Positions 17,514 to 26,510 of a DNA stretch of 60,386 bases are shown here, piece after piece (within the stretch, counting starts at the first letter, position 1; the number at the start of each line of letters is the position of its first letter). The stretch is from NCBI GenBank assembly GCA_900696485.1, contig CAADGG010000008.1:1-60386 (forward strand), in the 5' to 3' direction. Position numbers and translations under genes: made by a program. The notes below the pieces were generated by a model that was not told the origin of the DNA, made no database searches, and was given only the letters and a program-made list of their open reading frames with translations. The stretch comes from an uncultured Pseudomonadota bacterium (GTDB lineage Bacteria > Myxococcota_A > UBA9160 > PR03).

Positions 17514-18887
17514 ATGGCTCCGACATCCGTTCGGGCCGCCCTGCTGGCGGCCGTCCTGTGGCTTCCGGGCTGTCTCGCACCCGGCGACGCGCACTACCGG
17601 GCGCTCGACGGGGCGCTGGCGACACTCGAGCGGGAGCATCCGCCGCCCGTCGCGCGCCCGTTCGCGGGCGCTGCGGAACTCGAGCGGGAGACGCTCGTCG
17701 CCGAGGTGCTGCGACGCAACCCGAGCATCGCGGCCGCCCGCTTCGCCTGGCGCGCGGCGCTCGCGCGCTATCCGCAGGTGACCTCACTCGACGATCCGAT
17801 GGTCGGCTACTCGGTCGGGCCGCGCAGCTTCGGCTCCGGCACGATCTCGCAAGAGGCGCATCGCTTCGACGTCAGCCAGGCAATCCCTTTTCTCGGCAAG
17901 CTGTCGCTGCGCGGCGCCGCGGCGCTCGCGGAGGCCGAGGCCGCCAGCCAGGACTTCGCCGCCGTTCGGCTCCGGCTGGCGGCGATCGCGTCGATGCTGT
18001 TCGACGAGTACTGGTTGCTCGCGCGATCGGCCGACATCAACCACCAGCACCTCGAACTGGTCCGAGAGCTGCGCACGATCGCCACGGCCCGCTACGGAAG
18101 CGGCCTCGCCGAGCAGCAGGATCCCCTGCTCGCCGAGGTCGAGGAAACCCGGCTTCTGCACCGCGAACTCGTACTCGGCACGGCGCAGCGCATCACCGCT
18201 CAGCAACTCGCCGCGCTGCTGCACTGGCGCGACGGCAGCCAGCTGCCTCCGCCGCCGACTGCGCTGATTCCGGTGTCGATACCGGACGATCCGATCCCAG
18301 ACGTGGCGCTGGAGACCCGTCCCGAACTGCACGCCGCCGAGTCTCGCATCGACGCGCGGGAAGCCGCTGCGGGTTCGGCGCAACGCGAGTTCTTCCCCGA
18401 TGTCCGCCTGTTCGGCAGCTACGACCGCAGTTGGGACGCCACCGACATGCGTCCGATGGTCGGCCTCGAAATCAATGTTCCGCTCCGCCTCGGCCGACGC
18501 CGGGCGGCCGTAGAGCAGGCGCGTGCCGAACTCGAGCAGGCGCGCCGGGAACGCCAGCGGATCGAGGACGAAGTGCGCACGGAGGTCGTGACCGCTCGCG
18601 AGCGCCTCGCCGAAGCCCAGCACCTCGGCGTGCTGACGCGAGATCGACTGCTCCCGGCCGCCCGCGACCGTGCCGCAGCGATTCGCGCCGGATTTGCAGC
18701 CGGGCGCAGCGAGTTCGACGACTGGATCGACGCCGAGCGCGCCGTTCGCGACGCCGAACTCGCCGCCGAGTCGGCCCTCGCCGACGTGAGCCGCCGCGCT
18801 GCGGAACTCGCTGCGGCGCTTGGCCAGATGCCGTCGTCCGACACGTCCTCGGGTCGCTCCGGGGCGCATGGAGCCTCCCATGAATAA
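17514..18887 (+). CDS. cusC: Outer-membrane efflux lipoprotein, CusC/CzcC-like (TolC family)
   Basis: 457 residues. The signal ends in a lipobox (LWLPGC), as in CusC. Two TolC-type repeats follow, with the long helices of the periplasmic barrel; coiled-coil-rich stretches lie near residues 130-200 and 340-440. It forms the outer-membrane channel for the CusBA pump encoded next. The start at ATG 17514 gives the complete signal. Its last 8 bp overlap the cusB start, so translation is coupled. Confidence 0.9.
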   Translation: MAPTSVRAALLAAVLWLPGCLAPGDAHYRALDGALATLEREHPPPVARPFAGAAELERETLVAEVLRRNPSIAAARFAWRAALARYPQVTSLDDPMVGYSVGPRSFGSGTISQEAHRFDVSQAIPFLGKLSLRGAAALAEAEAASQDFAAVRLRLAAIASMLFDEYWLLARSADINHQHLELVRELRTIATARYGSGLAEQQDPLLAEVEETRLLHRELVLGTAQRITAQQLAALLHWRDGSQLPPPPTALIPVSIPDDPIPDVALETRPELHAAESRIDAREAAAGSAQREFFPDVRLFGSYDRSWDATDMRPMVGLEINVPLRLGRRRAAVEQARAELEQARRERQRIEDEVRTEVVTARERLAEAQHLGVLTRDRLLPAARDRAAAIRAGFAAGRSEFDDWIDAERAVRDAELAAESALADVSRRAAELAAALGQMPSSDTSSGRSGAHGASHE

Positions 18888-20394
18888 AGTTTCCGCTGCC
18901 CGCGCCATCGGCGCCGTCCTGCTTCTCGTCGTCTCCTGTAGCGGCGGCCGCTCCGAGCCGGCTCGCATCGAGTCGGCTGGGCTCGCGCTCGAGGTCCGAA
19001 CCGTCCCGGAGCATCCGCGCGTCGGCGGCAACCAGCTCGAGCTGCTGCTGCGCGATGCGCACGGCGCGCCGGTCGACGACGCTCACGTGTCGGTGCGGGT
19101 GCACATGCACGCGATGGGCTCGATGCCGGCGATGGGCGGCGCCGCCGGTGTCGAGAAGACCGGCGACGGCCGCTGGCGTGCCGATTTCGATCTGGCGATG
19201 GGCGGCACCTGGGTCGTCGAGGTGCAGGCGCATCGTCCGGACGGCGGCATGCTCGGGGCGGAGGGCTCCCTCACCGTCGGAGCCCCGGGGCTGCGCCTCG
19301 CAGCGACTGGCGACATGGAGCCGGCGCCTGCCGCCGCGAAGCCCGAAACCACCGGCGCACCGGAGGGCGGTGGCGCACCGGGCGGCACCGCGGCCGCACC
19401 CGGAGCATTCCGCTTCGACGAATCCCGGTTGCGCCAGATCGGCGTCCACAGCGAGCTGCCGCGTACGGAGGACCTCGCCCGCGTCGTCCGTGCACTCGGT
19501 CGCGTCGTGCTCGACGAGACGACGCTGCACGATGTCACGATCCGGGTGGCCGGCTTCGTCGAGGAGATCGACGCCGATGCGCTCGGCGAGCCGGTCGTCG
19601 CCGGCCAGGTGCTGTTCCGGTTCTACAGCCCGGACGCCCATGCCGCGCAGAGCGAGTACCTCACGATGCGGCGCAGTCAGGCGGCCGCGCGTGGCGGCAG
19701 CGCGCCCGAGCGCAGCGACGGCCTCGTCCGCGCCGCCGCCGAGCGGCTGCGGCTGTGGGGCATCGACGCGGCCGACGTCGCTGCGCTCGCCCGCCGCGGC
19801 GCACCGCAGGAGACGCTGCCGGTGCGCGCACCGATCTCCGGCTACGTCGTCGAGAAGACGATCGTCGCCGGCAGTCCGGTCGCAGTCGGCCAGCGCGCCT
19901 ACCGGATCGCGCCGCTCGACCGCGTGTGGATCGAAGCCGAGGTCTACGAGGCCGAGCTCCCGCGCGTCGCCGTCGGGCAATCCGCCGAGGTGGTCCTGCC
20001 CTACGCCGCCGATCAGCGCTTCCCGGCCACGATCGCCTACGTCTACCCGGAGCTCGACCCGGAGCGGCGCACCGCGCGCGTCCGTCTCGAACTCGCCAAC
20101 CCGGATCTGGTGCTGCGCCCCGAGATGTATGCGGACGTCTTCCTGCAGCAAGCTCTCGGATCCCGTTTCACCGTGCCGGCGAGCGCGCTGCTGCGTACCG
20201 GCGATCGCAGCTTCGTGTTCGTCGACCTCGGCGGCGGACGGCTCCAGCCGCAGCAGGTCGTGACCGGCATCGAGAGCGACGGACGCGTCGAGATCCTGTC
20301 CGGGCTCACGCCCGATCAACGCGTGGTCGTGTCGGGCACGTTCCTCGTGGCCAGTGAGAGCCGCCTGCGCGCGGCGCTCGAGTCGTGGCGATGA
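18880..20394 (+). CDS. cusB: CusB-like periplasmic adaptor of a heavy-metal RND pump
   Basis: 504 residues, longer than CusB of E. coli. A lipobox-like VVSCS follows the signal peptide. Residues about 30-140 form an Ig-like FixH/YtkA-type domain with His/Met-rich loops (HMHAMGSMPAMGG), which may bind metal. The membrane-fusion core follows, with the barrel-sandwich lipoyl hairpin halves around VLDETTLHDVTIRVAGFVE and LPVRAPISGYVVEKTIVAG and a beta-barrel plus proximal domain at the C-terminus. It links CusA to CusC. ATG 18880 overlaps the cusC end, and its stop overlaps cusA in ATGA form. Confidence 0.9.
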   Translation: MNKVSAARAIGAVLLLVVSCSGGRSEPARIESAGLALEVRTVPEHPRVGGNQLELLLRDAHGAPVDDAHVSVRVHMHAMGSMPAMGGAAGVEKTGDGRWRADFDLAMGGTWVVEVQAHRPDGGMLGAEGSLTVGAPGLRLAATGDMEPAPAAAKPETTGAPEGGGAPGGTAAAPGAFRFDESRLRQIGVHSELPRTEDLARVVRALGRVVLDETTLHDVTIRVAGFVEEIDADALGEPVVAGQVLFRFYSPDAHAAQSEYLTMRRSQAAARGGSAPERSDGLVRAAAERLRLWGIDAADVAALARRGAPQETLPVRAPISGYVVEKTIVAGSPVAVGQRAYRIAPLDRVWIEAEVYEAELPRVAVGQSAEVVLPYAADQRFPATIAYVYPELDPERRTARVRLELANPDLVLRPEMYADVFLQQALGSRFTVPASALLRTGDRSFVFVDLGGGRLQPQQVVTGIESDGRVEILSGLTPDQRVVVSGTFLVASESRLRAALESWR

Positions 20395-23300
20395 GCGCGC
20401 CCGCTGCGCACGCCCCGACCGGACCGGTCGCGTGGCTCATCGGCGCCTGCGCGCGACACCCTGCGCTGACGGTACTGCTCGTCGCGGTGCTCGGCGCCTG
20501 GGGCGTGTGGTCCGTCCGGCAGGTCCCGCTCGATGCGATTCCGGATCTCTCCGACGTCCAGGTCATCGTGTTCACCGAATGGTCCGGGCGCAGCGCGCAG
20601 CTCGTCGAGGACCAGATCACGTTCCCGATCTCGTCGCAACTGCTGTCGGCGCCGGGGGTCCGCGCCGTACGCGGGCAATCCTTCTTCGGCATCTCGTTCG
20701 TGTACGCGATCTTCGACGACACGACCGATCTGTACTGGGCGCGCAGCCGGGTGCTCGAGTACATGGCCGGCGTCGAGAGCCGCCTGCCCGACGGCGTCGT
20801 GCCGGTGATCGGTCCCGATGCGACGGGCGTCGGCTGGGTGTTCGAGTACGCGCTGGTGGACCGCTCCGGCCGGCTCGACCTCGCCGGCCTGCGCTCGCTC
20901 CAGGACTGGACGCTGCGCTACGCGCTCGCGAGCGTGCCGGGCGTCGCGGAGGTCGCGTCGCTCGGCGGCGCGGTTCGGCAATATCAGGTGGCCGTCGATC
21001 CGAACCGACTCGCCGCCCGTGGCATTGCGCTCGGCGAGGTGATCCGCGCCGTCCAGGCGTCGAACGAGGACGCCGGCGGCCGCGTCGTCGAGATGGCCGG
21101 CCACGAGTACGTCGTGCGCGGCCGCGGCTATCTGCGATCGCCCGAGGATCTCGAGCGCGTCGCGCTGCGCGCTGACGACGGCGTCCCGATCACGGTGGGC
21201 GACGTCGGGCGCGTGACGCTCGGGCCGGACATGCGACGCGGTGTCGCCGAGCTCGACGGCGACGGAGAAGTGGTCGGCGGCATCGTCGTGATGCGCTACG
21301 GCGGGGACGCGCTGGCCGTGATCGATGCGGTGAAGGCGCGCCTCGCCGAACTCGAGGCAACCCTTCCCGAAGGCGTCGAGATCGTCCCGACCTATGACCG
21401 CTCGGAGCTGATCCGCGCCGCCGTCCAGACGCTGCGTCGCGCGCTCGTCGAGGAGCTCCTGATCGTCTCCTTCGTGGTGTTCCTGTTCCTGCTCCACGTG
21501 CGCAGCGCACTGGTGCCGATCCTGACGATCCCGCTCGGCGTCGCGATCGCCTTCGTCCCGATCTACTACCAGGGCATGACGGCCAACATCATGTCGCTCG
21601 GCGGCATCGCCGTGGCGATCGGGGCGATGGTGGATGCGTCGATCATCCTGGTCGAGAACGCCCACAAACGGCTCGAGGACTGGCAGCAGCTCCCCGCGGC
21701 CTCGCGTCCGCCGCGGCGCGACGTGGTGCTCCACGCGATGCAGGAGGTCGGACCGAGCCTCTTCTTCGCGCTGCTGGTGATCACCGTCTCGTTCGGGCCG
21801 ATCTTCGCGCTGACCGACACGGCGGGCCGGCTGTTCAAGCCGCTCGCGTTCACGAAGACCTATGCGATGGGCTTCGCGGCCACCCTGTCGGTGACGCTCA
21901 CGCCGGCGCTCGCAGCCCTCGCGATCCGCGGGCGCATCCGCCGCGAAGACGAGAACCCGATCAGCCGCGTGATGGTGCGGCTGTACGAGCCCGCCGTGCG
22001 CTGGGTGGTGCGGCGGCGTGCGCTCGTCATTCTCGGCGCGCTGCTGATGATCGTGGGAACCGTGCCGGCCTTCTGCTCGCTCGGCACCGAATTCATGCCG
22101 CCGCTCAACGAGGGCACCATCCTGTACATGCCGACGGCGCCGCCCGGCATGTCGATCACCGAGGCGCAGCGCGTACTGCAACTCCAGGATCGCGAGCTGC
22201 GCGCGTTCCCGGAGGTCGCCCGCGTGTTCGGCAAGATCGGCCGGGCCGAGACCTCGACGGATCCGGCGCCGCTGTCGATGGCGGAGACCGTCATCACGCT
22301 GAAGCCACGGTCCGAATGGCGACCGGGCATGACGTACGAACGTCTCGTCCAGGAGATGGACGCGAAGCTCCGCTACCCCGGCATGCCCAACACCTGGTGG
22401 ATGCCGATCCAGACGCGCAACGAGATGCTCTCGACCGGCGTCCGCGCGCAGCTCGGCGTGAAGGTGTTCGGTGCGGATCTCGCGGTCCTCGAGCGAGCGT
22501 CGATCGACATCGAGAAGGCGCTGGCCAACGTTCCCGGCACGCGCAGCGCCACGGCCGAGCGGCTGACCGGCGGCTTCTACCTGGACATCGAGACGGACCG
22601 CGACGAGATCGCACGCGTCGGACTGACGATCCGCGACGTCCACGAAGCCGTCGAAGCCGCGATCGGCGGGCGCAACGTCACGTGGACCGTCGAAGGTCGC
22701 GAGCGTTACCCGGTGCAGGTCCGCTATGCGCGTGACTACCGCGAGGAGCCGGACGCGCTGGACCGCGTGCTGGTGGTGACGCCCGGCGGCGGCAGCGTTC
22801 CGCTCGGCCAGCTGGCGCGCCTCGCGACCACCACCGGGCCGGACATGGTGCGCAGCGAGGCCGGTCAGCTGACCGGGTTGGTGCAGGTGGATGTCGGGGA
22901 CCGTCCGATCGTCGACTACGTCGCCGAGGCGAAGGCGGCGGTCGCCGAGCAGGTCGAGCTCCCGCCTGGCGTCCGGATCGAATGGGCCGGCCAGTTCCGC
23001 TCCTGGGAGCGCGCTCGCGACCGCCTCTTCGCGGTCCTCCCGTTGACGGTGCTGCTGGTCGTGCTGTTGCTCTATTCCAACACCGGCTCGACGATCGAAG
23101 TGGCTCTGGTGCTGTTGGCCGTCCCGTTCTCGCTGATCGGCGCGGTGTGGATGCTGTGGCTGCTCGACTATCACCTGTCGATCGCCGTCTGGGTCGGCAT
23201 CATCGCGCTTGCCGGACTCGACGCGGAGACCGGCGTCGTGATGCTGCTGTACCTCCGGCTGGCGCATCGCGACCACGAGGCCACCGGGCGCATGCGCTCG

Positions 23301-23552
23301 ATGGTCGACCTCGAGGAGGCCATCGTCGAGGGCGCGGCGCGGCGGCTGCGCCCGAAGGCGATGACCGTCATCGCGACGATGGCCGGGCTCCTGCCGCTGC
23401 TGTGGAGCAGCGGCGTCGGCGCGGATGTGATGAAGCGGATCGCCGCCCCGATGGTCGGCGGCCTCACGACCTCGTTCGCGCTCGAGCTTTTGGTCTATCC
23501 TGCGCTGTTCGCGGTCTGGAAGCGGCGCTCGCTGCCGGGTCCCGAGCAATGA
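20391..23552 (+). CDS. cusA: CusA-like heavy-metal efflux RND transporter
   Basis: 1053 residues, full length for HME-RND pumps. The N-terminal helix leads to QVPLDAIPDLSDVQVIV, a hallmark of the family. The TM4 motif AIGAMVDASIILVENAHKRLE matches the Cu(I)/Ag(I) subgroup (HME4), as do the FMPPLNEGTILYMP and NTWWMPIQTRNEMLSTGV regions. Twelve membrane segments and two large periplasmic loops are evident. It expels Cu(I)/Ag(I) by proton antiport together with CusB and CusC. ATG 20391 is chosen over GTG 20385 because it makes the ATGA overlap with cusB. Confidence 0.93.
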   Translation: MSAPAAHAPTGPVAWLIGACARHPALTVLLVAVLGAWGVWSVRQVPLDAIPDLSDVQVIVFTEWSGRSAQLVEDQITFPISSQLLSAPGVRAVRGQSFFGISFVYAIFDDTTDLYWARSRVLEYMAGVESRLPDGVVPVIGPDATGVGWVFEYALVDRSGRLDLAGLRSLQDWTLRYALASVPGVAEVASLGGAVRQYQVAVDPNRLAARGIALGEVIRAVQASNEDAGGRVVEMAGHEYVVRGRGYLRSPEDLERVALRADDGVPITVGDVGRVTLGPDMRRGVAELDGDGEVVGGIVVMRYGGDALAVIDAVKARLAELEATLPEGVEIVPTYDRSELIRAAVQTLRRALVEELLIVSFVVFLFLLHVRSALVPILTIPLGVAIAFVPIYYQGMTANIMSLGGIAVAIGAMVDASIILVENAHKRLEDWQQLPAASRPPRRDVVLHAMQEVGPSLFFALLVITVSFGPIFALTDTAGRLFKPLAFTKTYAMGFAATLSVTLTPALAALAIRGRIRREDENPISRVMVRLYEPAVRWVVRRRALVILGALLMIVGTVPAFCSLGTEFMPPLNEGTILYMPTAPPGMSITEAQRVLQLQDRELRAFPEVARVFGKIGRAETSTDPAPLSMAETVITLKPRSEWRPGMTYERLVQEMDAKLRYPGMPNTWWMPIQTRNEMLSTGVRAQLGVKVFGADLAVLERASIDIEKALANVPGTRSATAERLTGGFYLDIETDRDEIARVGLTIRDVHEAVEAAIGGRNVTWTVEGRERYPVQVRYARDYREEPDALDRVLVVTPGGGSVPLGQLARLATTTGPDMVRSEAGQLTGLVQVDVGDRPIVDYVAEAKAAVAEQVELPPGVRIEWAGQFRSWERARDRLFAVLPLTVLLVVLLLYSNTGSTIEVALVLLAVPFSLIGAVWMLWLLDYHLSIAVWVGIIALAGLDAETGVVMLLYLRLAHRDHEATGRMRSMVDLEEAIVEGAARRLRPKAMTVIATMAGLLPLLWSSGVGADVMKRIAAPMVGGLTTSFALELLVYPALFAVWKRRSLPGPEQ

Positions 23553-23632
23553 CCGACGACCCGAACCGCGACCCGAACCGGGAACCGAACCGGGAACCGA
23601 ACCGGGAACCGAACCAAGAAAGGGAAACGATC
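23549..23632 (+). repeat. Short tandem repeat between cusA and cusF
   Basis: Units of the form CGGGAACCGAAC (12 bp) are repeated about four times at roughly 23566-23615, in a stretch that begins with an ATG overlapping the cusA stop (ATGA). In that frame it reads as Asn-Arg-Glu-Pro repeats but runs out of frame into cusF. It may be a translated leader coupled to cusA, or slipped-strand repeat DNA. The cusF start at 23635 follows directly. Confidence 0.6.
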
Positions 23633-23634
23633 CG

Positions 23635-23955
23635 ATGCAACCGTCCGCTCGTCTCGTCCGCAGCCTCCGTCTGGCGCTCGCCGCCGCCCTGCTGCTCGCC
23701 CTTCCCGCCTGCGCCGAGCAGGCGGGGCAGAACGGCATCGGCCAGGGAAGGATCGTCGCGATCGACGTGGAGAACGCCGAGATCACGCTCGACCACGGCG
23801 ATATCCCGGGCCTGATGGAGGCGATGACGATGCCGTTTCCGGTGTCGGACCCGAAGCTGCTCGAGGGCCTACAAGTCGGCCAGCAGGTCGAGTTCGATCT
23901 CGAACACCGCGGGGGCATGTACACCGTGAAGGGAATCCGGCCCGCGGCGCCCTGA
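23635..23955 (+). CDS. cusF: CusF-like periplasmic copper-binding protein
   Basis: 106 residues. The signal peptide ends near PACAEQ, possibly a lipobox. The mature domain is a small beta-barrel with the CusF signature ITLDHGDIPGLMEAMTMPFPV; the His and the two Met positions that bind Cu(I)/Ag(I) with a nearby aromatic in CusF are in this block. It hands metal to CusB/CusA. GAAAGG before ATG 23635 serves as ribosome-binding site. It is the last gene of the copper island. Confidence 0.9.
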   Translation: MQPSARLVRSLRLALAAALLLALPACAEQAGQNGIGQGRIVAIDVENAEITLDHGDIPGLMEAMTMPFPVSDPKLLEGLQVGQQVEFDLEHRGGMYTVKGIRPAAP

Positions 23956-23982
23956 GCGGGCGCGCGATTTCGCGGAACGACG

Positions 23983-24190
23983 GTGCGGTTGCAGACCCGC
24001 ATCGATGCGGATCGAGTCGCGGATCGAGTCTGGGCCACCCTGACCGACTTCTCACGCGGGCCGACCATTTTCCCGAATCTCGTCTCGCTGTGCGAAGAGG
24101 TTTCCGGGGACGGCACGCTATGGCTCCGCCAGGTGACCCGATCCTTCCACATTCGCTCGTCCACACCGCTCGAGGACGCCAGCGACGGGG
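23983..24190 (+). pseudogene. SRPBCC/polyketide-cyclase-like gene remnant
   Basis: From GTG 23983 the first ~65 codons look like the start of a START/SRPBCC protein (RVADRVWATLTDFSRGPTIFPNLV, then LWLRQVTRSFHIRS). The frame then passes into unrelated Arg-rich sequence and runs antisense-like into tal. The C-terminal helix and pocket of the family are absent. I read it as a truncated gene. Confidence 0.5.
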
Positions 24191-24213
24191 AGACCGGCGC
24201 CTGGCCGTCGCCG

Positions 24214-24370
24214 CTACGGCGGCACTGCTTCCGCGTCGGCGGGTTCCTCGTCCGGCTGACTCAGCAAGCGCAGCCCGCCGTACCATGCCTCGGCGTTCTC
24301 GTGCGTCTGGTCGCTGTCCGTGAAGAGCGCCACCGCTTCGAAGCCGCATTGCCTCGCGTCGGCTTGACCG
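24214..24370 (-). pseudogene. Possible C-terminal gene remnant, family unrecognised
   Basis: On the minus strand the segment FEAVALFTDSDQTHENAEAWYGG followed by a short acidic tail and a stop at 24214 looks like coding sequence. Upstream, the same frame is only the antisense of tal. It seems to be the tail of a lost gene next to the SRPBCC remnant. I do not recognise the family. Confidence 0.3.
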
Positions 24371-24421
24371 CGGCGGAGAAGAGGGCAGACTTTTCGGGCA
24401 ACCGACGCACCAGGAGGGCAC

Positions 24422-25504
24422 ATGAACCCCACCCGCAAACTCCAGGAACTCGGGCAGAGCCTGTGGCTCGACAACATCACCCGCAGCATGCTGCAGGACG
24501 GCACGCTGCAGCGGTACATCGACGCATTCTCCGTCACCGGCCTCACGTCGAATCCGACCATCTTCGACAGGGCGATCGGTGGCAGCGACGCCTACGACGC
24601 CGCGATTCGCGAGCGCGCGGGAACCGTGCGCTCCGATGAGGATCTCTTCATCTCGATCGCGCTCGACGATTTGCGTGCGGCCGCGGACGCCTTGCGCCCG
24701 ATCCACGAGCGCACGGGCGGCGTCGACGGCTGGGTCTCGATGGAAGTCTCGCCGCTCCTCGCCTACGACACGACCGGATCGATCGAAGCCGCGAAGCAGA
24801 TCCACGAGCAGGCCGAGCGACCGAACCTGCTGGTGAAGATTCCCGGGACCGCAGAAGGCCTTCCCGCGATCGAAGAGGCGATCTTCCGCGGGATCCCGAT
24901 CAACGTGACGCTGCTGTTCTCGTGCGAGCAGTACCTCGCCACAGCCGAAGCCTACCTGCGCGGCATCGAACGTCGGATCGAGGCCGGTCTCGACCCGCGC
25001 GTCGGGTCGGTCGCATCGCTGTTCGTGAGCCGCTGGGACAGGGCCGTCGCCGACCGCGTGCCGGCCGAGCTGCGCAACCGGCTCGGTATCGCGATCGGCG
25101 GCCGGACCTACCGCGCCTACCGCGAGCTGCTGGCCTCGCCGCGCTTCGAGGCGCTGGCGAAGCGCGGGGCACGAGCGCAGCGGCTGCTCTGGGCCAGCAC
25201 CGGCACGAAGGATCCGGACGCGTCCGAAACGCTGTACGTCGAAGCCCTCGCCGCCCCCGATACGGTGAACACGGTGCCCGACAACACGCTCGAGGCCTTC
25301 GCCGAGCGCGGAACCGTCGGGCGCCCGTTGCCGGCCGACGGCGGCAACGCCGAGGCCGAGCTCGCGCGCTTCGAGAAGGCCGGCGTCGACCTCGATGCCC
25401 TCGCCGCCCAGCTTCAGCGAGACGGCGCCGAGTCCTTCGTCGACTCGTGGAAGGCCCTGCTGGGCCGCATCGCCTCGAAACGCGAGACGCTGGGTTCGCG
25501 CTGA
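24422..25504 (+). CDS. tal: Transaldolase
   Basis: 360 residues, the length of the longer (Tal type 2) transaldolases. It transfers a dihydroxyacetone unit between sugar phosphates in the non-oxidative pentose phosphate pathway. Visible are SVTGLTSNPTIFDRAI near the N-terminus, VSMEVSPLLAYDT, and LLVKIPGTAEGLPAIEEAI with the Schiff-base Lys at about residue 140, then INVTLLFS and the phosphate-binding SVASLFVSRWD. AGGAGG precedes ATG 24422. The next gene, a YghU-like GST, follows after 36 bp and may be co-transcribed. Confidence 0.95.
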   Translation: MNPTRKLQELGQSLWLDNITRSMLQDGTLQRYIDAFSVTGLTSNPTIFDRAIGGSDAYDAAIRERAGTVRSDEDLFISIALDDLRAAADALRPIHERTGGVDGWVSMEVSPLLAYDTTGSIEAAKQIHEQAERPNLLVKIPGTAEGLPAIEEAIFRGIPINVTLLFSCEQYLATAEAYLRGIERRIEAGLDPRVGSVASLFVSRWDRAVADRVPAELRNRLGIAIGGRTYRAYRELLASPRFEALAKRGARAQRLLWASTGTKDPDASETLYVEALAAPDTVNTVPDNTLEAFAERGTVGRPLPADGGNAEAELARFEKAGVDLDALAAQLQRDGAESFVDSWKALLGRIASKRETLGSR

Positions 25505-25540
25505 GGCCCCGGGCTGCACCTGTCGAGCAAAGGAGACTCG

Positions 25541-26398
25541 GTGCCCGATTCGTCCTCGAACACGCCGCCGACCTACGTCCCGGCCAGGGTCTGGAGATGG
25601 GATTCCGAGAGCGGCGGACGCTTCGCCAAGATCAACCGCCCGATCGCCGGACCCACCCACGAGAAGGAGCTCCCGGTCGGCGATCACCCGCTGCAGCTCT
25701 ACTCGCTGGCGACACCCAACGGCGTGAAGGTCACCGTGCTCCTCGAAGAGCTGTTGGCGCTCGGCAAGCAGGGTGCGGAGTACGATGCCTGGCTGATCAA
25801 CATCGGCGAGGGGGAGCAGTTCAGCAGCGGCTTCGTCGCGATCAACCCCAACTCGAAGATCCCAGCCCTGCTCGACCGCAGCACCTCGCCGCCGACCCGC
25901 GTCTTCGAATCCGGAGCCATCCTCGTCTATCTGGCGGAGAAGTTCGGGGCATTCCTGCCGGCGGAGCCGGCCACGCGGACGGAGTGCCTGTCCTGGCTGT
26001 TCTGGCAGATGGGCAGCGCGCCGTACCTGGGTGGCGGCTTCGGACACTTCTACGCCTACGCACCCGAGAAATACGAGTACCCGATCAACCGCTTCGCGAT
26101 GGAGGTGAAGCGCCAGCTCGACGTCCTCGACCGCAACCTCGCCGCGCGTCGCTATCTCGCCGGCGACGAGTACACGATCGCCGACATCGCGACCTTCCCG
26201 TGGTACGGCGGCCTCGTGAGGGGCAAGCTCTACGAAGCCGGAGAGTTCCTCGACGTCGCGTCGTACACGCACGTCGTCCGGTGGGCCTCGGAGATTGCGG
26301 AGCGGACCGCGGTTCGACGCGGGCAGCGCGTCAACAAGACCTGGGGACCCGAAGAGCTGCGCGTGCCGGAGCGCCACAGCCCCAGCGACCTCGACTGA
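25541..26398 (+). CDS. YghU-like glutathione S-transferase / disulfide-bond oxidoreductase
   Basis: 285 residues. An N-terminal extension of about 50 residues precedes a thioredoxin-fold GST domain (LYSLATPNGVKVTVLLEELLA, NPNSKIPALLD, VFESGAILVYLAEKFG). An all-helical C-domain carries YTIADIATFPWYGG. This pattern is that of YghU/YfcG (Nu-class) proteins, which reduce disulfides with glutathione. GTG 25541 is preceded by AAGGAG. It lies downstream of tal; a redox partnership is not established. Confidence 0.88.
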   Translation: MPDSSSNTPPTYVPARVWRWDSESGGRFAKINRPIAGPTHEKELPVGDHPLQLYSLATPNGVKVTVLLEELLALGKQGAEYDAWLINIGEGEQFSSGFVAINPNSKIPALLDRSTSPPTRVFESGAILVYLAEKFGAFLPAEPATRTECLSWLFWQMGSAPYLGGGFGHFYAYAPEKYEYPINRFAMEVKRQLDVLDRNLAARRYLAGDEYTIADIATFPWYGGLVRGKLYEAGEFLDVASYTHVVRWASEIAERTAVRRGQRVNKTWGPEELRVPERHSPSDLD

Positions 26399-26496
26399 AC
26401 GCCGAGTTCTCGACTTCTCGAGTGCAGCGGGTGGAAGCGACAACGGAGCGCCGGCTGCACGCTCCGGTCCGGCTCGTCGCGCCGCTCCCTCTGGTC

Positions 26497-26502
26497 TAGC
26501 GT
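26497..26502 (+). promoter_or_regulatory. -10-like box before the LLM oxidoreductase
   Basis: TAGCGT ends 8 nt before ATG 26511 with no Shine-Dalgarno sequence in between, again a leaderless-type arrangement. Confidence 0.4.
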
Positions 26503-26510
26503 CCGGCGCG

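Noticed and set aside
23558..23620. CRISPR-like array
   Set aside because: 12-bp direct tandem units without spacers; a simple coding-type repeat.
20316..24164. Minus-strand ORF of about 1280 codons opposite cusA, and a similar one at 23783-27379
   Set aside because: Same reason: antisense shadow of cusBA, tal, GST and LLM genes with no recognisable domain.
24214..24561. Complete minus-strand gene opposite the 5' end of tal
   Set aside because: Only the last ~50 codons look coding; the rest is antisense to tal with its clear ribosome-binding site, so at most a remnant is present.
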